A stretch of 64,000 nucleotides of DNA from Anisakis pegreffii (GCA_035041965.1 JAPYMA010000582.1:91858-155857); one strand, 5' to 3'; shown: positions 1 through 12,534, counted from the stretch's first letter. Numbers and translations: made by a program. The notes: generated by a model from the sequence alone, not told the origin.

Positions 1-1110
1 CGAAACAAACTTTTGATAGTAAGATTTTATGGAAATTTTAGTTCCGGAAAGAAAGGTTCCATGCAATTCGAGAACCACAATTTGTGGAAAGAATCATTGA
101 GAAAGTTTTCGGTCGAAAGATTTTTAAAATTTTCGAAAGAAAGTTTAGATAGTAAGATTGTATGGAAATTTTAAATCCGGTAAGAAAGATTCCATGCAAT
201 TCGAGAACCAGAATTTGTGGAAAGAATCATTGAGAAAGTTTTCGTAAGAAAGTTTTGATTGTAAGATTCCATGGAAATTTAGTTCCGGGAAGAAAGATTC
301 CATGCAATTTGAAAATCAGAAATTCTGGAAAGAATCATTGAGAAAGTTTTCGAAAGAAGGATTTTTGAATGTTTTCGAAACGAAGCTTCAATAGTAAGAA
401 GTGGTGGAAGTTTACGATCCGGAAGGAAGGATTCCATGCAATTTGAAAATCAGAAAATGTGGAAAGAACCATTAAGAAAATTTTTGAAAAAAAGATTTAT
501 GAAAGTTTTCGAAACAATGTTCTGATAGTAAGATTTCGTGGAAATTTTGGAGCCGGAAAGAAAGATTCCATGCTATTTGAAATTCAGAAATTGTGGAACG
601 AATCATTGGGAAAGTTTTCGAAAGAAAGCTTAGATAGTAAGATTGTATGGAAATTTTAAATCCGGTAAGAAAGATTCCATGCAATTCGAGAACCAGAATT
701 TGTGGAAAGAATCATTGAGAAAGTTTTCGGTCGAAAGAGTTTTAGAATTTTCGAAAGAAAGTCTTGGCAGTAAGGTTTTATGGAAATCTTAGTCCCGGAA
801 AGAAAGATTCCATGCAATTTGAAAATCAGAAATTTTAGAAAGAATCACTGTGAATGTTTTCGTTAGAAGGTTTTGATTGTAAGATTCTATGGAAATCTTA
901 GTTCCAGAAAGAAAGATTCCATGCAATTAAGAAACAGAAGTTGTGGAAAGAATTATTGAGAATGTTTTCGAGAGAAAGATTTTTGAAAGTTTTCGAAACA
1001 AACTTTTGATAGTAAGATTTTATGGAAATTATAGTTCCGGAAAGAAAGATTCCATGCAATTAAGAATCAGAAATTCTGGAAAGAATCATTGAGAATCATT
1101 AAATTTTTGT
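1..1110. repeat. Higher-order minisatellite, ~109/~134-bp alternating units
   Basis: The anchor TTCCATGCAATT recurs near 58, 191, 299, 433, 567, 676, 809, 918 and 1051. Spacing is therefore about 133, 108, 134, 134, 109, 133, 109 and 133 bp: two unit lengths differing by roughly 25 bp. The long unit carries an extra AAGATTTTT/TTTTCGAAA segment. The stretch near 121-250 is almost identical to 615-745, an offset of about 485 bp equal to four units, so there is a higher-order period. The array starts before base 1. Short open frames inside it are by-products of the period. Confidence 0.9.
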
Positions 1111-2880
1111 AAGAAAGTTTTGATTTAAGAAGGTATTCGAAAGAAGGTTTCCCAGAAATTTTTCTGTAAGTTGAGAAAGTGAGATCGACAAGGTTTTCTT
1201 GGAATTTTGGAAAGTTGATATTGGAAAGATATGATGCATATAGTTAGAAACATGGATAGAATGGAAAGATATCATGGTTTCCGTATGTTTTGAATGTAAC
1301 AATGTAACGAGCACACTATGGGAATGTAACGATGTTTTCATTACGTTCGAATGACTGATGGTATGATGAGAAGTCTTAAAACGTTTTGTGGCTTATATGA
1401 CGTCACTTCACCTGCTCTGGTCGCTTCTCGCTCTGTGGCAGATCAGCCTCGATTTGTTCGAGGGTAATATTGTTTTGTTTGAATGATATTTTGAATGATT
1501 GTTTTGATATTACTTTGATTATTGATTGACTTCATCGTAATTTTTGATTATATTTCTGATTTTGATCGTACTTTTGATTATAATCTTAAATTATAATGAT
1601 ATAAGTATGGTAAATATAATTTGCGATTTACACCGATCGAATTCCTGAAAGGAACCGAATAGAATCATCAAACATGTTGTATATTAAATCAAAAAATATC
1701 ACCAAGTAACATCATTTACTACGATTCGAGTTGCTAATGTTGCATGTACGGGGTGATAAACATGCATATCATGTTCTCATTTTCACAATTTGTCATGTTC
1801 CGTCTGACTTCAACTATGAAAATGTATACCAACTAAATGCCGTCTTGATTTTAGCAATCTGAACTGTATTAGGCTGGTGGAATTATTTGTCATCAACGGC
1901 AGAATTAAAAAGTTCTGTCATTCGTACATAATAAGTAGGATGTTATTTGCATTATGTAGTATGTTGTGTAGTTACGAGTTACGACCAGTGTAGAACCTTA
2001 TAATGAACTGTTGTTTCTTTATGTGCAACATCCAACTTATAATACAGTTTAATGTTATTATAATGCTATAATTGTAATCCATACGGTTAATCGTCATCAT
2101 TATCCGCTAACCACTGATACTCATTATAATCCAGATAGCCTGAAGTCATATTCAGCTTTCAAAATTCAACGTGATATTACAGTTTTTGAGTTTATATTGA
2201 TATCCAGTTGACAGTATTGATTATGTGACTCGTATTGTCTTACTTGTGTGGTTCGTATTCGTTTGATTATATATGATAGTCGTGATTGTATGCGATAGCC
2301 GTTGAAGACGTATTGAATATTGGTATTTATTATCGTTTACATATGATAGCCGTGATTATATCTATATATGATAGTCGTTGTCGCTTGTTATTACGGAGTT
2401 TATATTGATTTGAGTTGAATCCATTATAGTAGTAGCAGTTTCGAATATACATCTGATATGATACATATGATACATCTGAAAATGAAGCAGTAGAACATTT
2501 TCCCTCTCTATTTATCCGGGCTGGGGACCGGCGCTAAGCTGGTTTGACTAGCTGTTTTGCCAGTCAAGCCAACTGAGTGGCTAGATTAAAAATGTTTTTT
2601 TGCTGCTGAGGCAGGAACCTGTAGAAGAGGAAAGAAGGTTCCAAACCTCAAAAGGCCAACCGTGGCCACAGCGGAAAAGACGGGGCATAAGCTTACCGAA
2701 CTCAAGACAGACAATTAAAAGACAGTCATGCTCAGTCAAGCTCACTCAGCTCAAAGCTCAAGACAGACAAGAAGACGCTCATGTCAAACTCACTCATGCT
2801 CAAGACGGAGAAGAAGACGCTCGAAGACAAGGCTTACCTCACGACCCCCAAAAAATTCTATCTCATGGCTCATGTTAAAG
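1111..2880. other. AT-rich non-coding DNA between repeat blocks
   Basis: No exon-like frame with plausible splice sites was seen. From about 2515 the composition shifts to GC-richer sequence with short imperfect direct repeats, for example the AAGAAGACGCTC motif near 2769 and 2811. This may be an eroded element boundary, but no family was recognised. Confidence 0.5.
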
Positions 2881-3239
2881 TCCCAATGAGCCCTACCTCA
2901 CGCCTCTCCGACTGGTCGCCGGCGATACCCCCTCTCCTTACCCTCGCCCTTCCCTCACCCTCCTCCTCTCTCCTGCCTCCCTCTCTGCCCAGAGGGCAGA
3001 GAGTTCAGCGGGAAGAGGAGAAAGAAAGGGGAGGAGGGGTGAGGGTCGGGAGAGGGACAGGAAAGGGGGTGGTGCCGGCGAACCAGCCGGAGAGGCGTGC
3101 TGTAGGACCCCTAACCCCCCTCTCCCCGCTCAAAGACCTTAAGGGAAAGGAAACAAAGAGGAAGAGAGAGAGAGATCCGGCTGCGCCATCGTCCGTCCGT
3201 CCGTCGTCCGTCCAGTCGTCCATCCAGCGAACAAAAGAA

Positions 3240-3275
<36 letters not shown>

Positions 3276-3665
3276 CGGCTTCGCACCATCGTCCGTCCTC
3301 GTCGCACGTCCAGTCGTCCATCCGGCGAACAAAGGAGAAAGAGAATGGAGGAGAAGAAAGAGAGAGAGAGAGAGGAAGAGAGAGGGAAAAGAGAGAGAGA
3401 GGAAGAGAGAGAGAGATCCGGCTGCGCCATCGTCCGTCCGTCCGTCGTCCGTCCAGTCGTCCATCCAGCGAACAAAAGAACAAAGAGAGAGAGAGAGAGG
3501 GAGAGAGAGAGAGAACCGGCTTCGCACCATCGTCCGTCCTCGTCGCACGTCCAGTCGTCCATCCGGCGAACAAAGGAGAAAGAGAATGGAGGAGAAGAAA
3601 GAGAGAGAGAGAAAAGAGAGAGAGGGAGAGAGAGGAAGAGAGAGAAAAGAGAGAGAGAACTGGCG
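2881..3665. repeat. (GA)n and CGTCC-rich tandem block with 241-bp duplication
   Basis: Long GA tracts alternate with a GC-rich cassette containing GTCCGTCCGTC and CCAGTCGTCCATCC. The segment starting GATCCGGCTGCGCC at 3174 recurs at 3415, a tandem duplication of 241 bp. Each copy holds two versions of the cassette, one reading CCGGCTGCGCC and one CCGGCTTCGCACC. GA/TC repeats lack stop codons, so several frames on both strands are open; these are not genes. Confidence 0.85.
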
Positions 3666-5858
3666 AAAGCCTGAAAATGCGAAAATATTGTATCAAATCC
3701 AGAAGATGTATTGAAATTGAAACATTGACATTATCTAGTAACTACAACATCACTGTTTTCATCTCAATGTCTATCACATAAAAGTATTCCGCACAGTGAC
3801 GATACTAACTGTATACTCTGAAATAGAATCACTCAATCTCAAATAATCATCGACTGATTCCATCCGCATGAATTGTGTTTATTTTATCGATACTTCATTA
3901 TTCTACCACGTTGATTATAGTTATTGCATTACTTTCTCATGTTGCACCATATGAGCAATTAATTGAATAGATAATATCAACTGATACCTCGGATTTATTG
4001 AGGCTTATGTAAGTGTTGATCCATCACGTCGTTAATGCGTGTCAAACCAACGATCCGTCATTGTCGTCCGTTCATCACGTATCGCTCTTGTAAATATCCA
4101 TCTTAGAATACAACCATATGACCGTGTAGACATACAATCATATCGTAGTAATATATTGTCCCATTAGAATTCACTATAGAGCCATATATCCAGATATTAA
4201 TCATGTAATAACCACCATAATTTGGTATTTAGTATAACCGTTTATTGATATATTATTAACCATTAACCATAATGATATTTTATTAACCATATTAACCACT
4301 TTATTATCAACCACATTAACCATATTGAAGGAGCAGCAATACTCACCGATTTCATCGAACTAGAATTAAGTTATGCTATGAAAAAGAGCCCTTTTATACA
4401 TTTCGCTTTGGGCGTATTCCCGCTTCGGGAATATTTAAATTCGGTTTCGCCAAATCAAATATTTCAAAATTCCCACCAGCTGAATGTGATGATCTATTGA
4501 AGAATAATTTATCAATGCATAGAAACTAATGATGATGGTGATGATCAAAACTTATTGGTGATAATGACCGCGATAAAAAAGAATGCAGCGAGCGATTTTT
4601 TTTCAATTTTGATAGGGAGAGCGGGATCAGTTTCATATTCGATCAGCATCATATTCTCTTTTAAATGGATTACTTGGCATTGACCGATCAAATTTCTGTT
4701 CCGGTACTTTTTTCATCTCAATTGCTCTCACTTGCTCTAATGGTTGTTCCCTGCTTATCTCTCCTCGCGCGTGACTCCGCCCTCCTTCCGCCGACACGCG
4801 CATATGGCGAAGTGCGTACGCCCCGACGGTACTTTCCTCCTTACAAGAACTGTTTCAAAGCGCAAATACGTAATTATACGTACAATTTTCGTAAACATAA
4901 GCTCTCAACTTCCGTTCATAGCCTCACTTCCATCCTCTGAGTTCTTTAAAATGAACTGAAGCGCCACAACATCCTCTCACCTTCTCCAATTTTATTGATT
5001 TCTAATATTCAGTTGAACTTCCAACGAAGTTTTATCAGCAACCATTTCCCAAAGTAATTTTCAAGCAGTGCGGACAAAAATTGTAGTTTTGACGGTATTC
5101 AGCAGTCTTTTCATGTTTTGTTCCGTTATCACCTGTTTAATCAATCGTCCTCAGGTTCATCCACCTTACTTCGTCGCTAATCAATGAATGAATCAACAAC
5201 AAATCAGTAAAATCAACGGTTTGAATCTGTAAAACTTTTCACCACAAGCACTGATACAACCAACTAGCGTTGTGCTCTTTCAAACAAATTTATCTCCACT
5301 TTGAACGGCATTCTTCGAATATCAGTGGAAGAATTATCATTTGGGAAGGAAAAAAGTTGCGAGTTTTTTGTGTGAACATGCAGAAGTGAAAGTATTTAGT
5401 GTTGTAAGTGTGTTTGTGGACGTGAATATTCAAACTTCTTCGTATTGTCGAGTGCGCCTCGTCCGGTCTCGTCGAAAAAGAACGTTACTTTCATCTTTCA
5501 TCGACGTTTATTGTTATTTGTTTGATATTTTTCATCAGATTTTCTGTTTAATATTCGTGTTATCTGTTTGATTTCACATTGTTTTCATGCAGTGATTACT
5601 ATTCATTGATCAGTTTCTATTGTTTCCTTTGCGTACACCATATTTATCTTTGTCCTGTCCAATTGTTTGTTATGGAATGTATTTGTAAGTGCATGTTCAA
5701 AGCATAGCGTTTATCGATCATTTCCCAGTTTTAAAGCAAACCTTTTTGTCGTCGTGTATAACTTTCAGAAGTGTATTCGTTTTTCCGTAAACGTTGTTCA
5801 CATCTTTTGCAATTTTTAGACGGAACAATTTTTATGTTTCTGAAAACGAATCGGCAAT
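3666..5858. other. Intergenic region upstream of pelota
   Basis: AT-rich sequence with short overlapping open frames at 4665-4959 and 5341-5571. They show no family resemblance, and two frames overlap the same bases. The pelota promoter and 5' UTR should lie in the last few hundred bases. Nothing else is supportable here. Confidence 0.45.
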
Positions 5859-8800
5859 ATGAAGCTACTGAAGAAGTATATCGACAGAGACGGCGCCGGG
5901 TAAGGATTATGGCTCAGTGAATTTATCGAATGTTGGAAAACTAACTGAAAAGAAATTGAGTATAGAGGCAGAAAACAAGATGCTTCATTATTTCACAGTT
6001 TTATAGCTTTTCAGCATTTTGATTGCAATTTTCTAGATCCCAAGCTTTAGGCGTTCAACTTTCATGTAATCTTCGATGAAGAATGCCTTGAATGTTGTAG
6101 TAAATGATGATATTGAAGAGATGTAACACTGATATGCGAAGAAGCCGAAGATATGTGGCATATCTACAATCTGGTTCGAGTCGGCGACACGCTTCGTTGC
6201 CAGACTGTGCGTAAGGTTACCACCGAAACTAGTACAGGCACAACCTCCAGGTAAAGCTGTGCTGCTTGAGTGCACGAGTATAGTTTCATATTCCGTCACT
6301 TTGACTCAACAATTATTAAGTAGGGAATGAGCTTCAACTTGGATTGTCAGGTTGTGTCTATTTTCTGTAGAATCGTTGCATTACAAAATAGATTTATTTA
6401 TCAGTTAATTTTATTGCCTAAGATATCTTCTGCTCTTGAGAAATAGCCATTTTCTGAGGAATGTTAAGCGCGGAGCTTTGAAGAGGTGCAACATGTGTTG
6501 AAAGTTGGCAGGAAATAATGTGAGTGGAGTATTTCGGGGTGCTGAAATTCATGTTCGAGTCGGCAACATGAAATCTTAGTCTTTGTGGAGGCGAAATTAT
6601 CCGAATTCTTTTAAGTCAATTCGTTGGCCGGCTGATAATCTTAGAATTCAAATTATTTAACCCATCATTCTTTTTTTTTTTGAAGTTAAATCCTGTCTCT
6701 TTGTGTGGATTTCGAATCAGCGATCCATAAATCCTGATTAAATCATGAAGATGACTAATTTAGATCAGATTATTGATCAAATATTTCGCATGATCGTTGG
6801 ATGATTTCAGTCAACGAGTTCATACAACTTTATCTATTTGCGTTGAAACGGTGGATTTCGATGCGGTCGCGTGCACACTTCATTTGAAGGGTAAAAACGT
6901 TGTCGAAAATGAACACGTCAAAATGGGTCAATATCACACACTCGATCTTATGCTCGGCAAAAAATTTCAACTTTATAAACCATGTTGGGACATTGTGGAT
7001 ATGGATCGTTTGAATATGGCTCTCGACGTTCGTTTTTTTTTTTTTTTGTTTGTTTTAACTGATTTTTTGAAGTTATCACACCCTAAAAGATAAAGTTCTC
7101 CTCAATCGATTGTGCCAGCAATCTGATTTTGAGTGATGAAGATGTGAAAGCTGTCAGAAGGTTTCAATTCTTATCAGCTTGATAAGCTGTGAGACTCTGA
7201 TTTCGTAGTTATTTACTGTTTGATAGAAGAAAGTTTCGATATCATTCAAGGTGACACAGCATGCCGATGTGGCTGCAGTTGTTATGCACGAAGGTCTTGC
7301 GCACGTTTGCCTTCTGACCGCATCAATGACAATTGTTCGAGCGAAGATCGATATGCAGGTTGGTGCTTATCCTATTGGAATTCATCATTGCTTGCATTTA
7401 GTTCTCAGTTCTGGCTCGTGTTTTATCATTTCATCGCTTTTCTTCGAAAATAATTTCATTTTTTCCATCGACTTTTCAATAATGTTTTAAGAATTCAATA
7501 AGTCTACAGCACACAACGAGTGAATGCGATTAGAATGAATTTATTCAATGAATTTCTGATCAGTATGAAATGTTCTCGCGAAATGATCTTTGGTTTCAAC
7601 CGTTGAAGAATTGCTCGCAGTGACGTTTGGTTGTTGCTAAGGATTGTTTCGTTGTTATGAAAAGATAATTTCGATGTTTTCAGATACCACGGAAACGGAA
7701 GGGTTTATCGGGTCATCACGATAAGGGTATTGTGCGCTTTTTTGATGCGATCGCAACGGCGTTCATCAGACATGTTAATTTAAAAGTATTAATTACTTTG
7801 TTTGGTCATTATTTTCGTTGGGACATATAGGATCAGAGTAAATCTCTTTCCAGAGAGTATAAATTTGTTTGGGATATAAATGTGGAATTTTGTATTACCA
7901 TTTCAAATTAGTTGAATTGTGTTGGTAGTGAATATTATGATTTGCAGTTTCCTGGATTGTCGCATTCTTATCTATTATTGTTCTTGTTATAGTTGGTATT
8001 AATGAAGAACTTATTCGTATCATCTTATCAGTATGAGAATTTAGGTTGTAAAATGTGTGTTGCTGGCAAGTCGTGGTTTTTTGAACGAGCAGTTTATGAA
8101 GCATTTATTGGAGTTCGCGGATAAACAGGGCAATAAACAAATTGCTGAGAATCGATCGAAGTTTTTATTGGTTCATTCGAGTAGTGGTTATAAGCACGCG
8201 TTGAACGAGGTGCTTGCGGATCCTTCGGTTGCGAATGCTCTTTCTGAAACTAAGGTCTGTATTTATCTTGATTGTCGAGTTCATTGCGGTTGATTATTTA
8301 ACGATTGTGATTGTCATTGATGTTATTGTTATAGGCACAAGGTGAAGTGAAAGCGTTGAATACGTTCTTTAATTTAATGGCGACCGAACCAGCTCGTGCA
8401 TTCTACGGCCTGAAGCATATCGAAATGGCGAACGAACACTTGGCGATTGAAACTTTGTTACTTTCTGATTCATTGTTTCGTTCGAACGATATAAAACAAC
8501 GTAAGAAATACGTCAATTTGGTCGAATCAATCAAGGAACAAGTTTGTTGTTTTTTCGTTTTTACGTTGATTCATTCATTCATTCGTTTTTTTCATATTTC
8601 CATCTTCTTTATTTATTGGTCGTCTTTCTCTACTTCACTATTGTTTCATTATTTATCTTCGACAAAAGAAGAAATCTATCGACCAATGAAGCTTGTCAAA
8701 TGAGGTTTTTGCTTATTTTCGATCAGTACTGTTTTGAGGACGAATTCCAGTGGAATGAGCTCAACCTCACTTATTGATTGCATTCATAACGGACTATTTA

Positions 8801-9087
8801 GCGATAATTATTTATTACCATTATCATTACTAACACTTTTCTTTGTATGCTTTTTGATATTTTTGGCGGAAAAAGGAATTGAATTAAAAATTGAATTGTT
8901 ATGGTGGATGTGTTGTTTTCAGGGTGCGAATGTATTAATATTTTCGTCGATGCATCCCAGTGGTGAACAGTTGAGTCTGTTAAGTGGCATAGCAGCCATA
9001 CTGAAGTTTCCGTTGCATGAGCTCGAAGATGAGGATATGTCCGATAGTGATGATGCTGATGAAAATAACGAATCGATTAAGAAATGA
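5859..9087 (+). CDS. pelo: Pelota (Dom34) ribosome-rescue factor, 8 exons, 393 aa
   Basis: Exons inferred: 5859-5899, 6119-6250, 6811-7027, 7251-7358, 7684-7785, 8045-8254, 8335-8541, 8923-9087. They join in frame to 393 aa; human pelota is 385 aa. The peptide follows the family throughout: [14 protein letters not shown] start, [48 protein letters not shown] at the start of the central domain, [18 protein letters not shown], and [18 protein letters not shown] near the end, then an acidic tail (residues about 370-390). Domains are an Lsm-like N-terminal domain (1-130) and eRF1-like domains 2 and 3. As known for the family, it binds stalled ribosomes with the GTPase Hbs1 and starts no-go and non-stop decay in the cytoplasm. 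The donor of exon 3 is GTTCGT, and the acceptors of exons 2 and 4 are AAG; both are atypical. Small boundary errors are possible. Confidence 0.95.
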
Positions 9088-10706
9088 TACTTTCTCCGAA
9101 TCTTGTTCCAATTTTATTTTTATTTATTTGCTTATTTCATTCACCTTTTTAACCTATTCGCTTGCTTATTTATTTGTGATTCACTGATAACGTACAAAAT
9201 TGATCAGTTATGTATGTATTGATTTCCATTTTCATGCGTATTCAGACGTACTGCTCTGTTTTTCGCAAATTTTACATCGGTCTTTCATTCACGTCATCAT
9301 CATCTTCATACATTATTGCTGTGATCGATCGACATGTTCGCTTTTCGCAATGACTTTATAGTTTTTCGTGATTGAATTTGTTTGTAACCAATCAGTCCAC
9401 TTATGCAATTTGTATATTGACAACATTTCACGATTAATACGTTTTGAGTACAACGGTAATGCTATCATTTCTCGTGTCAGCAGAAGAATAAAACAGATCT
9501 GATTGCATTCTTTTGTATGTTCAATCGGTATTAGTAATGGCTGATTGCGAGCACACAAATGTCCACTAGTTATCAGTAAATGACATTTTTAACTTCACTG
9601 TCATTCCTTTGCCTTTTTTCTTCATTACATAGCTGAGAACATTCAACAGGTCAGTTCGCAAACAATCTGTTTTATTGAGTGATGTTGCCCCAGGAGCTTT
9701 TTTTAAAGTGATTTTTGCGCAAATTTGAAATTGATTGATGCATTTGATCAGTTATGACTTATCGCCTTCAGATTGATTGATTTCTATTGATTCATTCATT
9801 TCATCATATGAATCATATGATGAAATGAATGAATCAATAGAAAGGAAGAGAAGGAGTACACATCGGACTGATTTACTGATTCTGAAAGAAAGTTTGATCA
9901 TCTGAAAGCAACAAAGAGTGTGTAATGGAATGAACAGTTTATTAAATACTCCTGAATCGAACGCAATAAGCTGATGATGTGTCGGTGTTTTTGTCATAAA
10001 TAATGATGAAGTATGTTTACGAATGTAATGGAAAAGCGATAACGATTATGTTACCAACCGAACGTACTCCTGTTTGAAACGAATAAAGTCAACACGTGGA
10101 AATACCGATAGATTGCAACGACGCATCACGGAGATGTGGATGATTTGTTTGGTTTATCGTGCATAATTAACGTATTTATTTGTATAGAACGGACGACCTG
10201 GCGATGCGATTGCCACGATAATAAAAGGAAACGAATATATGAATGAGTTGGTGAATAAACACTGCCATCAACTGATAAAGTAAACAACGTTTCGGAAATA
10301 TTCACATCACTGAACAGTTGCTGCTAGATTATAGCATAACTAACATATCGTTTAAAATGAAATCATTTCATAGTATTTACAATGGAAATAAACAAACAGA
10401 CTGGTGGCTGATAAACGAAATTCATTTATTGAAAAGAGAGAAGGAACTTGTGGCTGAATATAATTTTTTCCACTCACGAGAACCATCGTTAGGATTACAA
10501 TCATTTGCATTTCGTTGAATGATAAAGTTTCATAAGAATTCATTCAGTGATATCACAATTTATTTGAGATAGTTGTGAGAATAACTAGTTTTCATGTTAA
10601 AGATATGAAGAAAAGAATAAGTTCAAATTTCAACACTTAACAAGCGAGATTTAAACGAATGAGACGTGATCAGCAGCAAACTGAATTCAAGAACAACATC
10701 AATAAA
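9088..10706. other. Intergenic region between convergent pelota and xbp-1
   Basis: The 3' ends of pelota (+) and xbp-1 (-) face each other across about 1.6 kb. The stretch should hold both 3' UTRs. Short open frames show no family resemblance. The one notable feature is the 63-bp palindrome listed separately. Confidence 0.5.
9781..9843. repeat. Perfect 63-bp palindrome
   Basis: The 31 bases at 9781-9811 are the exact reverse complement of 9813-9843, with one base (9812) between them. The left arm begins TTTCTATTGATTCATTC. Pairing stops at once outside these limits. It lies in the shared 3' intergenic region of two genes, so a transcript from either side could form a 31-bp stem. Confidence 0.95.
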
Positions 10707-12307
10707 TTAAATGGCATCAGAAGCCAACTCGAACTCATCGTCACCCATCGTGAAATCATCCCAAACCAGCTGTGCTCCCAGTATCGGGTCATCATTTCCA
10801 ATGAACGGAAACTCTTTGTCGTAGTCGTCGTCAAACTTGCTTTCGTCATCAACTTGCAGTAGATCATAATTCATATTCCATGCAGCACTGTTGTTGTGAA
10901 TATCGTTTGTTGTCAACGACATATCCAACGGTTCGTCACAAATTGGTATTGTTGAGGTGGATGGCGATGGGAGTGTTGTGTTTGTTGTTGAGATATTACT
11001 ATTCGGACTTCGTGGTACCACATGCAATGGGGACAATGATGCAGAAGACGGTAGGGGTGATGCAGGAGATTGGTCATTATGATTAGGTGATAAGTGATTA
11101 TCAGTTGTGGGATGAAGATATTCCGGTGCTAAATAGATATGCGATGTCGGGCTATCCACTCGACTCGTTTGGCTGTTTTGCGAGGTTGATGCCGTCTTGA
11201 CAAGAGCACTGTTGTGGAATGCAGCTGTTGACGATGATGCAGTAGTTCGAGTATCTTCTCTTTGATTAGATTCATCTTCTGCTTTCGAGCTGCTCTCTTG
11301 TCGCTCGTCAACAAGCATTTGTGAACAGAACTGCTCAAGTTCGGGATCATCCTCGAAAAGTTCGTTGATGATTTCTTCGAGATCGATCCCATTAATGAGA
11401 CTATTACCATCATCACCAGTTGCAGCCTGCTCGACGCCGACGCCTGTTCCCTCTGCTGGGGCCCGTGAATGGATTCTGCAGATCCAAGGGACGACTGCGC
11501 TGAGCAATGGTTGCTTTTGGTGATCTCTTCTTTGATAGTCTCATCCTGATTATCATCAGTGTTGTTGTTGTTGTTGATAGTATTATTAGTAGAAGCATTC
11601 ACACGATGATCCATCATCGCCTTATAATCGTTGACAAGCATTTCTAACTGAGTATTTCGTTCCTTCAGATCATCGCACAATGAAGTGATTCGTTTGTTCT
11701 CATCTCTCAACAATTTATTCTCATTCACTAACTGATGCAATGCTTCTTCAAGTTTACACGTCCTCACCTTTTTGCGATCTCGTGCCGTTTGTGCCGCTAC
11801 ACGATTCTTGATCTTACGACGGTTAAGTTTCTCCTCGGCTGTCAAATGCGTCAGACGTTCACGTTTCCGAACAGGATGGGCATCGTTCGCGGACAATCCA
11901 AGCAAGTCGTCGATTGATGTCGCTGCTGAAAGGGTCGGTAGCGGTGATGCCGTAGATGCTCTTCTATTGTCGTCATCATCATGAATATCATAATAGTCAC
12001 TTTCAGTCTTAGCAATACGGGAGAATGGTCGTTTCACCGATAGTTTTTGATTACTGGTTGTGGAGGGTAGGGATTTGTTGTTGGACGTGATCGGTTGGAG
12101 GATGGCTGCAGTGCTGGGTAATATTGCACGATTGGATGCGCTCGATTGTACGGTCAGGGTTGGGATGTGACGATTGATGGTGATCTGACGAATTGACGTG
12201 GACGGTGTTGACGACGAGGAACACACTGAATTTGTATAACTTCTGGTTGAGGGTTGATGCGAGGCATTAGGCCTGGCAGGCACTATATAAATTGTTCGGG
12301 TGGTCAT
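10707..12307 (-). CDS. xbp-1: XBP-1 bZIP transcription factor of the unfolded protein response
   Basis: The unspliced frame runs 12307 to 11129 (392 aa) without conventional introns. The basic region and zipper (residues about 145-225) include RLTHLTAEEKLNRRKIKNRV and QTARDRKK, close to animal XBP1. A second long open frame (10707-11507) overlaps downstream. Removing the 23-nt IRE1 intron (11456-11478) after nucleotide 829 joins the two frames, giving a predicted 525-aa spliced form. Its new C-terminus is acidic (for example EEIINELFEDDPELEQF), as expected of an activation domain. Known role: ER stress activates IRE1, which cuts this mRNA in the cytoplasm; the spliced protein then drives chaperone and ERAD genes. 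The N-terminal 140 residues are Ser/Thr-rich and low in similarity. A possible self-response site lies upstream at 12475-12534. Confidence 0.95.
11449..11485 (-). promoter_or_regulatory. IRE1 (HAC1-type) splice signal: twin stem-loops and 23-nt intron
   Basis: On the minus strand, GGAT-CTGCAGA-ATCC (11485-11471) forms a 4-bp stem with a 7-nt loop, and CCC-CAGCAGA-GGG (11461-11449) a 3-bp stem with a 7-nt loop. Both loops match the IRE1 rule CNG|CNGN. Cutting after the third loop base in each removes 11478-11456, exactly 23 nt, the length known for C. elegans xbp-1. Because 23 is not a multiple of three, the frame changes from the 392-aa reading to the 266-aa reading; the phases of the two frames agree with the cut positions. 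Confidence 0.93.
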
Positions 12308-12474
12308 CTTCTCTTCTCTTTCTTCTTCACACTGAGGCTCAACAACTGAGATGGCCAGTTTCTGGCTGAAGAAAGACTTCCCGGGAAATGGCTACAGCGT
12401 TACAGAATATGCTCGGGTAAGGCAGCATCAAGCTAACCTCAGAGAGTGTCAGTCGATCGACGAGATCACAAGGA

Positions 12475-12534
12475 CACGTCACCATAAATTGTTCGTTTCG
12501 GCAGCGATTGGTTATAAACGCGGAATAGACCACG
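12475..12534 (-). promoter_or_regulatory. Possible UPR element cluster upstream of xbp-1
   Basis: Read on the gene strand, TGACGTG (12481-12475) matches the core of the XBP1/ATF6 UPR element. Further upstream are a CCAAT pentamer (12511-12507) and a CGTGG (12534-12530). They lie about 170-230 bp above the start codon. The CCAAT/CGTGG spacing and orientation do not make a canonical ERSE. Function is inferred; such short words occur by chance. Confidence 0.35.

Noticed and set aside
2600..3696. Several overlapping open frames up to 297 codons on both strands
   Set aside because: They run through (GA)n/(TC)n and CGTCC repeats, giving RERERE or SLSLSL peptides in multiple frames at once; they are open only because the repeats lack stops.
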